Made by a program: the position numbers and the translations under genes | Shown: positions 36,585 through 47,969 of the stretch, piece by piece | How the letters are laid out: the number at the start of each line of letters is the position of its first letter | Numbering within the stretch: position 1 is the first letter of the stretch | Notes under the pieces: model-generated | Seen by the model: the letters and a program-made list of their open reading frames with translations, nothing else | The model's database searches: none | Told to the model about the DNA's origin: nothing | Source: Hyperoodon ampullatus | Taxonomy: Eukaryota; Chordata; Mammalia; Artiodactyla; Ziphiidae | Length of the DNA stretch: 64,000 nt | NCBI GenBank assembly: GCA_949752795.1 | Contig: OX457061.1 | Coordinates: 4,709,239-4,773,238, forward strand | Direction of reading: 5' to 3'

Positions 36585-36622
<38 letters not shown>
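36396..36622 (+). mobile_element. Short-form CHR SINE (young), full length
   Basis: It starts GGCTTCCCTGGTGGCGCAGT, carries the B-box-like GGTTCGTGCC, and ends CGCGTACCGC plus about 35 A. A perfect 16-bp duplication, AGAATTCAGTGTCTAG, lies at 36380-36395 and 36623-36638. The long uninterrupted A tail and intact duplication suggest a recent insertion. Confidence 0.97.
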
Positions 36623-36625
<3 letters not shown>

Positions 36626-36639
36626 ATTCAGTGTCTAGA

Positions 36640-39600
36640 ATTGAGATATGGAAGTGTCCAGTGGTTGTCATTTTACTCATTTCTCAGTTGAAAAATCTGT
36701 TTTCTTTGGGAGGAAGAGAAAAAAAGAAATATCCAGGGACACACCTATTATATGGGAATATACAGTTCTTCCTCCAGGCCTCACCTATGAATGTTTGGGA
36801 AGAATAACAAAGTAGTGTGTGTCAACAAACATTTGTTACTTGCTAGACCTCTAGCATTGCACTAGATTTCAACTAACAACCAAGCATCAGACATCACAAA
36901 GAGCCCTTTCCCTTCTTTAACTGCCTTAAGTAGAGACTTCTGGTGACTGATAAAATGTTTGTGTTTCAAAAATGTATTTAAATTTCACTAATGCAAGTTT
37001 AGACTGCATTTTCATAGAGAAATACAACATCATAGAATTTCAGTGTTAGAAGGCACCTTAGACATAATTAATTCTAGCCTTCCATTTTAGACTTTTGATC
37101 CAGGCCCTAGGTATGCAATAGAAAACTAGTATTTGGCATTTCTGGTGGAAATATAAAGCTAATTCTGGGGCGTGTCATTCTTCCCTGCTACTTCTATCTT
37201 TGGTCAGTGATAGAGAAAGGTCAAGGACACATTTTGTTTTTTGTTGGATATAGTATAGTGTGTAAATGGATAATTATTCTGGGATGGTTCAGGCTTAGTT
37301 GGAGACAAGAACATGATGGCCCATCTGGCATGGACTGCTTCCTCTAATACGAATGTAGGTGAGCAAGACTGCCCCCATGTTGTCCCTCTTCAGAGGACAT
37401 GTTCTCATTGTCCCCATCGTTTACTAGTCTGTTAGAATGCTCTCATTAGTGCATTGTCAGATTTTGCCTTGATCCTATTTGTATATCCTGCCTTCATCTT
37501 CTTCAGTGGCCCAGGGGCCCTCCAACATGATTTTTATGACCCTGTGCATTGCTCTCCAGGACTGCGCAGGATAAACAGGTTGAAAGCCTGGTATGAAAGG
37601 CAAGGTGGTTAACAGGAGATGGGGAACACCAGTTTTTGTGTACCCTTGTCTGTCTGTTAGGGTCTCTTTTTCGCTTTCTTTTGTCTGCTTTCTCTCTGCC
37701 CCTACAAACAGTCCCTACGATGGTTGTTTCCTCCATTTTTAGCCACATTCACGGTTTGCTTTTTATTGGATCTGTTTAGATATATGAGTGATAGCTCTTC
37801 CAGCTGATTAGCCTCCTTGAAGTATGATAACATGCGTACAGCTGTAGTGTAAAGAGGGGCAGTTGTGGAGAGAGGCCTATTAATAAAGGTGTGAGTTCTG
37901 GAACACTCCAGAGGAACAATTCTAAACAACTCTAAACATTGCAGATATTTAAGGAAGAAAAAGACTGCTATCCATGCTCTCTGTTTACTTCTTTGACAGT
38001 TTTGAAGTTTGGACATTTGAGGATTCATATGTAGAAAAAAAGAAACCCAAATGGCCTTTAGCATGGAAATGATGCCACAGTTGAGCAGAAGCACAGCCCT
38101 GATTTGGTGTCCGGCTTTCATGGTAATTGAAAGGCCTGAAACCCAGCTTCCCAGTAGAGAACAAATAGGCAAATAAATTGGAGGCTTCCTTATGGTTTAT
38201 TGATGCTGTTTTGCCCAAGTTAAAAAAAAATCATTTACCCATAAAAGCTCAAATCTAAGGTTGTTTTTTCTTTCTTTCTTTCTTTTTTTTCATATTGGCT
38301 ATATGAAAGAAGCAGTAGGAGATAAAATGAGAAAAGAAGCTAATATCATTATCTGATATTTAGATAAAAACCTGAGTAAAACAGTTAGATTTATGTTATT
38401 TTTCTGTAGTTGTTTTCGTTGGCACAGATAATACCAGGCAACCTTGCTTTTTTCTTTCCTTAGAATTATGTTCCAAAGAAGAAACAGAGCTTTATTGTAA
38501 TACATGGTTCTTTCTCATTAGCTGGAAACAAAACACATTTTAATAATGAGGGGCAAAGGTTTTTGCAACTCGAAGTGGTGACGAAGTGTTCCTAGCTTTG
38601 CACAAATATTGGTTTTAGTTGAAAGCTTAATGGTTTAGGAGACATATGACTGTATGAAAATCTCACCTTAGCCTCCCCGACCCTGCTAGTGCCACATACA
38701 CATATGCCAGCTTCATGGCGTGTGGCTTGATCCAGGTGTTTGTGGCATGAACTGATCCTGGTGTCAGATGTCCCTAGATTGGGGCCGTGAGCTTGGCGTG
38801 CACTCTTGCATCTTGGAAAGATTGTCAGCACACTTATGCCAACCAGCTCTGGTTGTTATGGTCAGTGATCTGCAGGGGAAGTGGTCCGACGTGGATAGTG
38901 CCCTTGCCTCTTACTACCATGATGTATTACACAAATTCTCAAAGATGATCCCTAAGTAAAAACAGATAATACACATGTGGATTCTCCTGGACAATAAGAT
39001 AATTTATGAAAACCCATGAAGCCCTAGCACAGTTGCCCCATCAAATGATATCAAGGCTGCTAGGAAGGTCAGATGTGTTACTGCTGAGTCTAGAATTTAG
39101 GTTTTCTGACAACATTGAGGTTTCTATGGTTCCTTGGTTTCTTTTCTCTAAAGTTTTTGATGCCGAATGATATTAAAACCTTAAAATGAATGAGTTCCCC
39201 AAACTCCCCACCTTAGACATGACTGGAGTCAGTAGGAGGGAAAACCATGTGACATCTCAGCGCCTGCAAGAGGTCAGAGCGAACAGAGCAGACAAGAGCC
39301 AGCGAATGCTAGTGATGCTCCGTCCCCGCTCCCTTAGCTCTAGTTCCCGCCTGCCCGAGAAGAATACCTGTGTGTCATTGCTGAAGCAGAGATAACAAAT
39401 GCCAGGTCCTCCGGTTAGAAAGATTCAGCACACTTAAAACCACAGGAAAAAGATATGTAAGGTGAACCTTGAATGGCCTTTTTCCCTCTTGTGATATGTG
39501 TGACCTCTTTAAGGTCAGAGTCTCCTCTCCCGTAAAGTGGGGGTGGGGTGTGGTGAGGGGAGGCTTCACTAAGACTCCTCTCTGACATGAGAATTCTGTG

Positions 39601-41190
39601 ATCTGAAGTAATCCGAGTGCAGCCCCCATGGATGCCTTTTCCTGAACTCAAGCCTGCGGAGAGGTTCAGACATGCCCGCTTTTTTAGCAATTAGAGTAAG
39701 AGGGAGAAAGGATTCCTTCATGGCTCTGTCACAGCAGTGAGCACCTGCAAAGCTGTGTGTTTGCTTTTGTAAGAGACCAGCCTTAAGAGGACTGTCTGAT
39801 GGAGTCATTCTGTTCTCTAGATTGGCTCCAGTGACAGGCCAGGCCAGGGCAGTTTCACCAATCTGCCAGTCCACTTAAGAGCTGACAAATTCATTAGCAT
39901 CACCTGTACGTCATGCACTACCCTGCAGGTTGCAGAGAATGCAGACTAATCAGTAACAAGGCTGTATCCTCCAGGTACGTCTCCCTCGTGGCCAGCGTCA
40001 CTCCTGGACCAAGAAAGAACACCAGGCTACTTTACCTGGTGCCAAATCCCAGTGACAGAGAGGAGCTCTGCTGGGAGAAGGGAGCTGCCCGAGGGGGACT
40101 GGAGGAGGCCCAGGGGCTCCCCAGCCTTGAGCTCCTCTTCCGCTCCTGTGGCCCTGCTCTAAGCCAGCCAGAATTTATTATGACTGACTTCTGTCTCAGT
40201 CTTCATCCAAAGGGTTTAGTTACTTAAAGTACCAATGTATCTTCCTAGTGTTCTTAGGAACGTATATGTAATTCTGTGTAAAGTGATTTTTAGAAATAAA
40301 GTGAAATGCCTTAAGGTTCGGAGAAGTCTTGCTGCTGTTGTCGTTGAACTTGCCCCCCCCCTTAAAGAAGCCTTTGGTGAGTCTTTGAAAACGAAATAAT
40401 GGTTTTCAGAGTAGGAAGAATCAAGCCTTCATTGATCTGGCTTATAAATTTTGAGATTTTTGAATGTCAGTTTTCTTAAAGTGAGATTCAGGCCATATGG
40501 CATGGGTAGGATAGTGTTGCTTATGAATAGATGCTGTACCATGGACCCCTGGGAGGTTCTAGGAAACACTACAGCTTTTAAGTACTAGGCCTAATTGAAC
40601 GCCACTGGCTTAATTAGTATATTGAATGTAATCGGTATGATGAATTTCCTTCTATTTTCTTCTCAAACTTCTGTCCATTGCAGAACATGTCCTTTATCTA
40701 TTTTGGAGCAGGTAGAGCATTCAGAACAACGTGGAAGACGTGAAACAAGTTGGAGAACTAAGCAGGGGGATCATTGCTCATCTGATTTTCTGAACCCGAG
40801 ATTTAAGTCAGAAACTTTGCATTTGAGTCCTGTTTTTTAAAATAATTTCCTTTCATGTCATTTCCTTCCAGTACATTTTGTTACTTGTAATTTGAAGCAT
40901 ATTAAAGCTAATTGGATTTGGACTTTTTTAAAAGCAGTAAAGACTTAGGCTATCCAGAGGAAAAGGGTTTGCTATTGTATGAAATTGTAGGGACATTACT
41001 TCAGCACTTTGTGGTGAAGTCAAATACCCATGTAACTTCTTTAGAAACCTAGAGGAATCAAACCTTAGAGCTAGGTGGATCCTTGGAGAAAACATAACGC
41101 ATGTTTTGCAGAGAGGGGAGTGAGATGTGTAAGACCGCGCAGCTCTTGTTAGTAGCAGAGTTCAGTAGCACATTTCCAAAGAGAATGCTT
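36640..41190. other. Mostly unique intronic DNA
   Basis: No gene was recognised in this 4.5-kb block. A weak MIR-like core may lie near 37035-37090 and another near 41090-41165. The 104-codon frame 39913-40227 has no recognisable domain. Confidence 0.4.
38264..38291 (+). repeat. (TTTC)n simple repeat
   Basis: A pyrimidine-only tract of TTTC units and T runs. Confidence 0.85.
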
Positions 41191-41199
41191 GTTATAGAG

Positions 41200-43536
41200 G
41201 CTCTTAGTCTGTACATTAGAGTTTACCGGGACCCTACCTGGTAACATTCAACACTTGTGCATGTTTAATATTAATAAAACAGCAGTACTTTAAGAAATAT
41301 GCAGTAAATCAAGGTTTTCCTAATTCAAAATGGTGTTTCCCTCAGATCATTATGAGTTGTTGAAAATATCTCAGACATAGAGCTAATTAGTAGACATAAT
41401 TGATTAGAAAGGGCTTTAGGTTGAGAACTGACAGAAAAATCCGAGGTTAGTCGTAGAAAATAGAAGTTTGACATTCATAGATAGCAAAACAGGAACTGAG
41501 AGAAATGTTCTCAAAATCCAGAGAACATGGAAATAGCAGCTACTGCGGAGTGGCCACTTACCAGTAAATAAAGAGCCCCCGCACCGCAGCTGACCACATG
41601 AACACTCCCATTCCCCACAGCTGTGAGATGTGAAAGTTAAAAGAATGGACTGCTTTATTTCTCTCCCTCTTTCATTTTATTCTTGCTGATTAATGGAGAA
41701 ATGATCTTGGATAGAAAAATCACATTATAACTTTGATAAGTTGCCTTTTGAAATAGAGTTGTTCCCAAGCCACATATGTTTATTGAAATGTATTTTTATA
41801 GAAAATATTACAGAGCCTGTAATTGGAAACTTACGGCAGTATTTTGGGGAGTGATATGTTCTTAATGTTAATTTGTAGATTAGCTCTGGACTCCTTTCTG
41901 CTGTTCTAGAACCATTGTCTGAGTGAACATTTTCCAAGAGTCTCTTCAGATCTAAACTGTGTTTCATGGAATGGAGCATTTAGTGCTTAAATAATGTATA
42001 AATCCAGTTGGACAGGAGCTGCCTGTCAGTTTTATTAACTTTGACCTTTTCTCCCATTATAAAGATGGTTCGGTAAATATTTAATGGGCTCCTTATAGAT
42101 CTTGACAGTTGGAGCTGTGCTCCTGGAAACTGGGAAATGTATATATGGTGAACAAATGTTGCCTAATCACTGTGAGTCAGCTTTCAAAGGCAGGTTTCGT
42201 TTGGGGGGAAGAAAAGTCCTTCCATCTTCATGTGCTCTTAGGGGTGTGGTGTACATTAAGAGCGTCCCAGATGGTAGAAGTTTCAAAGGAACCCTTTGAA
42301 AGACAGCAGCTAGCATGCATCTCTGCTGTTTTGGGTTTGTTTGTTTGTTTGGGCAAATGATCAAAATGATGCCAGGTGGGCAAAATCACCGTGCTGCTCT
42401 GCGTGGTTAGCAGGACTCGTCCCCTCCAAAGAGTCAGCAGGGCCGGAGTGGCTGAGCCTGCATGGACCCCAATAAGATACAAAGAAGGAGAGCCAAAAGG
42501 AGAGACGATTCCTTGAGCCAGGAGGGGACCCCTGCCAAGCTGTCTTTCCCTTTAATTCCATAAAGCTCCATGCATATTGCACTCATTGCAAATTCTGGTG
42601 GGGAAGATCGAAACCCAAGTAGCTGACATTTTGAAACATCGTCTTTCAAACTTGTACTGTCCCTTGCTTCCATCGATTTCCCATTTAAGAAATCTGTAGC
42701 AGAAAAACAAATCTGAGCAAAATTCATTGGTCTGCGATGAGTTGTTAGAGCCAAATTATGCCCCCCCTTCCCACCCCGAGAAGAGCTCCGTCCTTATTAT
42801 CAATGTGATATATCTGTGTCTTGTATTGTGCAGCCATAAGGCTCCCACAGCAAATCGACCAAGTAAATCAAGAGCCTGTTAAAAAGCAATATGGATGCTC
42901 CAAACACAGACATTTCAGTATTACTGGGTCACTGGATATCTTCATTTTTATAGCCACTTTCAAGAAGCAGATCATTTCAGTTGGTTTTGTTTTCTTCCAC
43001 TCTGTATTTGTGTGCAGCCCAGTGGCTTTAGGTGAGGCCATTTATTTTTCAGAATGTTATTACCCTTTGCATCCAGGGCCCGGCCCCTTTTATATGGTGG
43101 TCACCAGTTTCATTACCATGAGCTGTAATGTAGCTGACTCTGCAAAGGAAATCTATGCCTTGGAAGAGCATTTTGAAAAGAAATTGATTCAGAGCTTCAG
43201 AATGAATTACTATTTGTATATTAGTTAATTCTAAATAAATGTTTGAAAGACCTTGCTTAATTTGAGAAGGGAGGAAGAAACATACTGGATGTTATAAATG
43301 ATCTCAATCCAAATTCTTAGCTTGGCATTTTCACATCTGAATGCTTTATTTACATCTGTTGAAAATTGGGACACCTTTCAAGGACAATTTTATTATAGAG
43401 ATGAATGGCAGCTCTTAAGATCTAAAATACAAAAGTATGGGATTTAAAAAGGAAGATGGGAGTCATGGTCCCATGTCAAATTGGATATAAGCTTCCTTTG
43501 GCAATGAGTGAGAGTGATGAGTTGTATTTTAAATTG
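41200..43536. other. Repeat-poor intronic block
   Basis: No repeat or gene was recognised. It holds the longest open frame in apparently non-repetitive DNA of the region, 42821-43228 (135 codons, plus), which has no recognisable domain, signal peptide or splice context. The block lies 1.2-3.5 kb upstream of the MED27 exon. Confidence 0.45.
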
Positions 43537-43737
43537 AAAGATCCTCATGATCGGAGTTGGGGGCGAGGGAGATTGACTGCATTGGGGCGCCAGGGAACTT
43601 TCTGCAGTGATGGAGATTTTCTGTATCTTGATTGGGGTGGCAGTGTCACAGGTATATGTTGTCAGAACATCACACTGTACACCTAAAATGTGTGCATTTT
43701 ATTTTATGTAAATTATAACTCAATAAAGAAGATTTTT
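43537..43737 (+). mobile_element. L1M 3' end (L1MB-like)
   Basis: TTCTGCAGTGATGGAGATTT, CTGTATCTTGATTGGGGTGG, CACTGTACACCTAAAATGTG, ATTTTATTTTATGTAAATT and AACTCAATAAAG give the old L1 3' UTR in order. Confidence 0.8.
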
Positions 43738-44284
43738 TGAAATGTCCTGTTTGTTTTAGAATTAGGCAGTATTATTTCTCTTTTCCAATAGAGAAATTAA
43801 AGTCTAGAAAAGTAAGATGATCTGTCCTAAGTAACCTCGAAACTCAGCAGTTTGTCATGAACAAAGCAAAGGATGCTGGCTCTCAGCCCATTTAAAGTCT
43901 ACTGCTTCCTTACCCCAGTTGTATTGTTCCAGTTGCATGTACATGGAGTGGAATTAACTCCTCCAACCAGTTCTGTTCAGTGAACCCATATCCATTTGTA
44001 TACGTTGTCGTAAGATATATTCATGTGCTTATTCTTGTGATTGATACTTGTATCTTAACCACTGGAAACAGCAGCCCAGCGGTATGTTTGAATCTGTTTA
44101 TGATAAGCCTGTTGTGCTCCTGGTTTACCGCAGTGGACTATGAGTTATATGCTTTTTATTATAAGCAAGACATGACAGTAGCAAGAGTTCCCAGAACTAA
44201 TCTGTCTTTAAGGAAACCCACTGGCTCCTCTTTTAAAAAAATGACATAAGCTTTAAAACCATTTACATAAAGCATATATGAATA

Positions 44285-44610
44285 GTAGTGAAAAACAAAG
44301 TAAAAAATTATCCCAATTCTACTACTTAGAAATACACTGTTAACATTTTAGAGAACATGGTTTTAAGTGTCTCTCTGTTTACAGTGTAACCTGTTTGTTT
44401 TTTTTTAATTCAACAAAATGATGTTTTAAAGTTCTTTACATATTTTACCCAATTTCCCAGTTATTGTTGGGCATTTAGATTGTTTCCAGTTCTTTATCAT
44501 TTTGTAATGCCACGATGAACACCTTATTCATGTTTCTTTTCCTATTTGTCTGATTATCTCCTTATAAATACATTCCTTGAAGCAAAATGTTAGCAGCTGT
44601 ATTTGAAGTT
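44285..44610 (-). mobile_element. Ancient L1M fragment
   Basis: TTATCCCAATTCTACTACTT, ACTGTTAACATTTTAGAG, TGGGCATTTAGATTGTTTCC and CATTCCTTGAAGCAAAATG are complementary to L1M 3' sequence. It ends about 115 bp before the MED27 exon. Confidence 0.65.
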
Positions 44611-44678
44611 ATTAAGAATGTTCTGAGCCAGTAAGATGTATCAAGTATTGATAGTGTAATACCCCTTGTCTAGCTTTT

Positions 44679-44724
44679 ACCAAATGTTATTTTCCTTCCC
44701 CTTTTGTTTGGTTTTTCTCTGCAG
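44679..44724 (+). promoter_or_regulatory. 3' splice site of the MED27 exon
   Basis: A pyrimidine-rich tract runs from about 44690 to 44722 and ends in TGCAG. A branch-point-like TTTAC has its A at 44679, about 45 nt upstream of the AG; the branch assignment is an inference. A second AG lies six bases into the exon (44729-44730), so the site is a potential tandem acceptor. The first AG matches the known protein, which contains the Leu-Gln pair. Confidence 0.8.
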
Positions 44725-44855
44725 TTGCAGTACCATGCAGGTCTGGCATCTGGCCTTTTGAATCAACAGTCGCTGAAACGTTCTGCTAACCAGATGGGAG
44801 TATCTGCTAAACGTAGACCAAAGGCTCAACCCACGACTCTTGTCTTACCGCCTCA
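44725..44855 (+). CDS. MED27: MED27 internal coding exon (Mediator complex subunit 27)
   Basis: MED27 (formerly CRSP8/CRSP34) is a nuclear subunit of the Mediator complex, which links sequence-specific activators to RNA polymerase II; it sits in the tail/upper-tail region. The exon reads in frame from its first base: 43 codons beginning Leu-Gln-Tyr-His-Ala-Gly and ending Val-Leu-Pro-Pro, then two bases (CA) of a split Gln codon, so it enters in phase 0 and leaves in phase 2. It should correspond to about residues 117-160 of the roughly 311-residue protein, by memory of the family. It includes the peptide NQQSLKRSANQMGVSAKRRP, rich in basic residues. The acceptor is a long pyrimidine tract ending CTCTGCAG (AG at 44723-44724) and the donor is CA|GTGAGT (GT at 44856-44857). 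There are no frameshifts or stops. No other MED27 exon was recognised in the window. Because 131 is not a multiple of three, skipping this exon would shift the frame. Confidence 0.95.
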
Positions 44856-44861
44856 GTGAGT
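44856..44861 (+). promoter_or_regulatory. 5' splice site of the MED27 exon
   Basis: GTGAGT follows CCTCA directly. It matches the U1 consensus at GT, A+4... G+5 and T+6 in the usual way and leaves a two-base split codon (CA), which a G at the start of the next exon would complete as Gln, as expected for MED27. Confidence 0.9.
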
Positions 44862-45021
44862 GCTGGGTTTAAAAAACATACTTTTGTCCTGGGTGACGTC
44901 TGCTTTGTGCTTGTTTTTAACTAGTGGAAACTGGTTTTTGCAAAGTCATTTCTTTCTTTTAAAAAGGTATCTGTTAAGATTAGAAACCAAACATGTAGGT
45001 AATCTATTTTGCATAGGTCTT

Positions 45022-45288
45022 TTTTTATTTTTACATCTTTATTGGAGTATAATTGCTTTACAATGGTGTGTTAGTTTCTGCTTTATAACAAAGTGGATCA
45101 GCTATACATATGTTCCCATATCTCTTCCCTCTTGTGTCTCCCTCCCTCCCACCCTCCCTATCCCACCCCTCTAGGTGGTCACAAAGCACCGAGCTGATCT
45201 CCCTGTGCTATGCGGCTGCTTCCCACTAGCTATCTATTTTACGTTTGGTAGTGTATAAATGTCTGTGCCTCTCTCTCGCTTTGTCACA
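45022..45288 (-). mobile_element. 5'-truncated L1 3' end (cetartiodactyl L1)
   Basis: On the + strand it starts with a T-rich tail, then ACATCTTTATTGGAGTATAA, GGTGGTCACAAAGCACCGAG, CTGCTTCCCACTAGCTATC, and stops in the 3' UTR. An 11-bp duplication, GCATAGGTCTT, lies at 45011-45021 and 45289-45299. It sits 166 bp after the MED27 donor site. Confidence 0.88.
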
Positions 45289-45404
45289 GCATAGGTCTTA
45301 AAAGAAGCAGTTATAATGCACTTCATAGTTTACACGGTTTATGTGTGACTCTAGGACTTCAGGATACCTCAGAGCTTATTCTTTGTTTCCTTGTCACATT
45401 CCCA

Positions 45405-45540
45405 GAGTTGGCAGAGCATAAGGGCAGTTCTCCTTATCTTACAAATGAGACAGCCGAGGAGCACATTGTGATAAGCTGCAGGCCATCTAGGGAATCCGGT
45501 AGAGCTGGGATTAGAATCAGTGCTAGGCCCACTTATTCTT
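45405..45540 (-). mobile_element. MIR SINE
   Basis: CTTATCTTACAAATGAGACA, then GGTAGAGCTGGGATTAGAAT and CAGTGCTAGGCCC are reversed MIR. Confidence 0.65.
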
Positions 45541-45554
45541 TTTTAAAATAGTAA

Positions 45555-45950
45555 TATATGTGCTCTTCCTTTTCCCAATAGGAGAGAGAGCAGACACTGT
45601 AAAGTGTACAGATCACTGGTTGTTCACATGTGTATACCTCCGTGTAGCTCCACCCAGATCAAGCCACGTGGCCACCACTTCCAGAACCCCACAGGGTTCT
45701 TCTCATGTTCCCAGTGCTGCCTCCCTCCCTAAGTTTAACAGCTATTCTGACTTCCTTGAACAATTGATTTTACCTGTTCTTGAAATTCGTATAAATGGAA
45801 TCACACAATATGTAATCTTTTATATCAGCTGTCTTCACTCAACACAATATCTGTTAGATTCATCCGGGTTGCTTGTTCTTTTTTGTTGCTGTGTAGTATT
45901 CCTTCGAATATGCCGCAATTATTCCACCCGTTGGGTTGTTCTTTACTAGA
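45555..45950 (-). mobile_element. Ancient L1M fragment
   Basis: TTTTACCTGTTCTTGAAATT, ATAAATGGAATCACACAATA, TTGTTGCTGTGTAGTATTCC are complementary to the L1M 3' region. Preceding CCAGATCAAGCCACGTGGCC fits the same copy. Confidence 0.7.
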
Positions 45951-46239
45951 AGCCCCAGTAGATGAAGGCCAAGGCTCAGTCAGTGATGTGGAGTCAGAAA
46001 TTGAAGCACACCAGTCTTTGCCAGTAGCCTTTCTATCCACGTGAACACTCCCCTGAAAGGGGCACTACTCCCCAAAGCTCGACTTGGTCTTTAAACACAT
46101 TGCCCAGCCCAACCCGCCCTCCTGTTGTACCCTCTTTTGCTTACATCCTCAGTTACAAACTACATCTTAAAATTTCCAGTCCAAAGGAGTGTTTTCAGGG
46201 GAGATTCGGTTGTTTGCCTTTACACGGGATCTCATTTAT

Positions 46240-46600
46240 TTTCTGTTTGGTTAGCAACTATTTATTATGCCTGCTCTCTGCCACGCACTGCCCTAGGCTC
46301 TGGGGATACAATCATGAGCAAGACAGACGTGGTCCCATCTTCCTGAAGCTTTTGGTTTAACTGGGGGGAAAAGACAAAAAACAAGCACCCCTAAACAAAT
46401 TAATACAACGATTTCTGGTTATGATTAGTACTTAGGAAGGGAACACATAGGGTGGTTAGGAAGGGCGACTGCTTAAAACAGGTGGTCAGAGAAGGCCTCT
46501 CCAAGGAGATGACATTAGGGGGAGGCTCGGAGAACGAGGAGGAGGAGGGCCATTCAGGAGCTGGGGAGATTGCAGGAGATGACTCTGGGGACCTTTGCCC
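46240..46600 (-). mobile_element. L2 LINE fragment
   Basis: ACTATTTATTATGCCTGCTC, CTCTGGGGATACAATCATGA, GGTGGTCAGAGAAGGCCTCT and AAGGAGATGACATTAGG follow the complement of L2. Confidence 0.75.
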
Positions 46601-47400
46601 TCACCAGTGGACACCCATAGGCCACCATTTCTGTGACTTTCAGGTTTTCTTCACAGTTAACATGTGCTTCCAGGATGGGATGAACATAACCAGCCGGCCT
46701 CCAACAAGTTATTTTTTGTCTGCTGCATGCACAGGTGCCATCCTTTCCGGAGACTACAGGGACAGTTTCTTTGAGTGATGCAGGATAGAGAGAGTTTTCA
46801 CCATTTGGCAGGAAGCTCCTTCCGTCTGATGCTTCTCATGTGTTGATGTGGTGGTTCTGCCCATCTCAGCTTTCGGCTCTCAAAAGTCTAATGGGCCCTT
46901 ATAACTTGTCACCTTCTCTGCTTGGATTGTCTACTGAGGCAAGATGCTTGGCGAGAAGTGAAAGACTTTCTAATGGTCCCACAAGACTGGAGCCAAAAGT
47001 GTTTGTTGCTAACTCTCTCTTGACAAAAGTCAGTTCTTAGTCCATCTGTTCACCATTTGTTAATTTGCATTGGCTTGAAACCTGTTTATAGGTGATATGC
47101 TATTATGAGGACACTTAGAAACTATTTTAAGCACCAAGGCAATCAACAGACTCTGTTCGCATGCCAAAAAAAAAGAAAACAACTGTCATTATAAATTTAT
47201 AATAAATCACTCAAAATACTTAGTTTCAAAGAGAAAAGTGGTTACGGCGTCCTAAGAATACAACGTTGAAATGATTTCCTTTACTTAGTAGCCTCTTTCC
47301 TGTGAAAATTGACTGCTACCTTTTCACATCATTGAGCTTTGTGGACTCACATTATCCTGGAATCCCTTTGTAAAGTGACTGTCCAGTAGGCAGGATCTAC
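46601..47400. other. Unique intronic DNA
   Basis: Nothing coding and no assignable repeat was recognised. Confidence 0.4.
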
Positions 47401-47404
47401 AGCT

Positions 47405-47490
47405 AAAGGACATTCTGTTCACTTTTATTGAGCACCTACTATGTGCCACTTATAGTGTTAGATGTCCAGAGTAGAGACACCAGTAATGCA
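47405..47490 (-). mobile_element. MIR or L2 3'-end fragment
   Basis: TTTTATTGAGCACCTACTAT and GTGCCACTTATAGTGTTAG are shared by reversed MIR and L2; the copy is too short to choose. Confidence 0.55.
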
Positions 47491-47554
47491 TAGCTGCTGG
47501 CCTAATTGGATCATATATATTTTTTTAGACTAAAAAATAGGACACTAGTAATAT

Positions 47555-47830
47555 ATACATATTGTACATTTTGAAAAAACCAAAGGTATCAAAAAAGAAA
47601 AGAAAAAATAATAATACCATCACCCTGAGAAAGTTATTGTTAAAGTTTTGATGGACATTGTTCTAGATTTTTTTCTATGCATATGTAATATATAATTTTT
47701 AAAAACAAAAGACAACCTTCAAGAAGAATTGTAATATTGTTCTGTATCACATCCCAACATTTATTGAATGTAGTTCTTAGATTTTAAGGTAGTATAATTT
47801 GACCTGTGGAATACTTAAATTTGCTTGTTA
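47555..47830 (-). mobile_element. Ancient L1M fragment
   Basis: CATCACCCTGAGAAAGTTAT, CATTGTTCTAGATTTTTTTC, TATGCATATGTAATATATA are complementary to the L1ME-type 3' region. Confidence 0.55.
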
Positions 47831-47969
47831 ATCAGCCATGTTGTGGTTTTATCTGTAGGACATGACTCATTACAGAATTTTTACTATAAGTATGATATGA
47901 CCATAAACTATCTTTGTAATTACGGAAATCCCTTGAACTCCCTTATAAAACAACACACGAATCCTCCAG

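Larger units (their letters stand above)
1..44724 (+). other. MED27 intron upstream of the exon (partial)
   Basis: All sequence before the exon acceptor is inferred to be one intron of MED27, since no earlier MED27 exon or other gene was recognised. Its 5' end lies outside the window, so it is at least 44.7 kb long. The content is typical mammalian intron: unique DNA with scattered SINE, LINE, LTR and DNA-transposon copies, listed separately. Confidence 0.8.

Noticed and set aside
42821..43228. 135-codon frame as a nested gene
   Set aside because: No family resemblance, no promoter or poly-A context that I can see, and codon pattern unremarkable. Kept only as part of a repeat-poor block.
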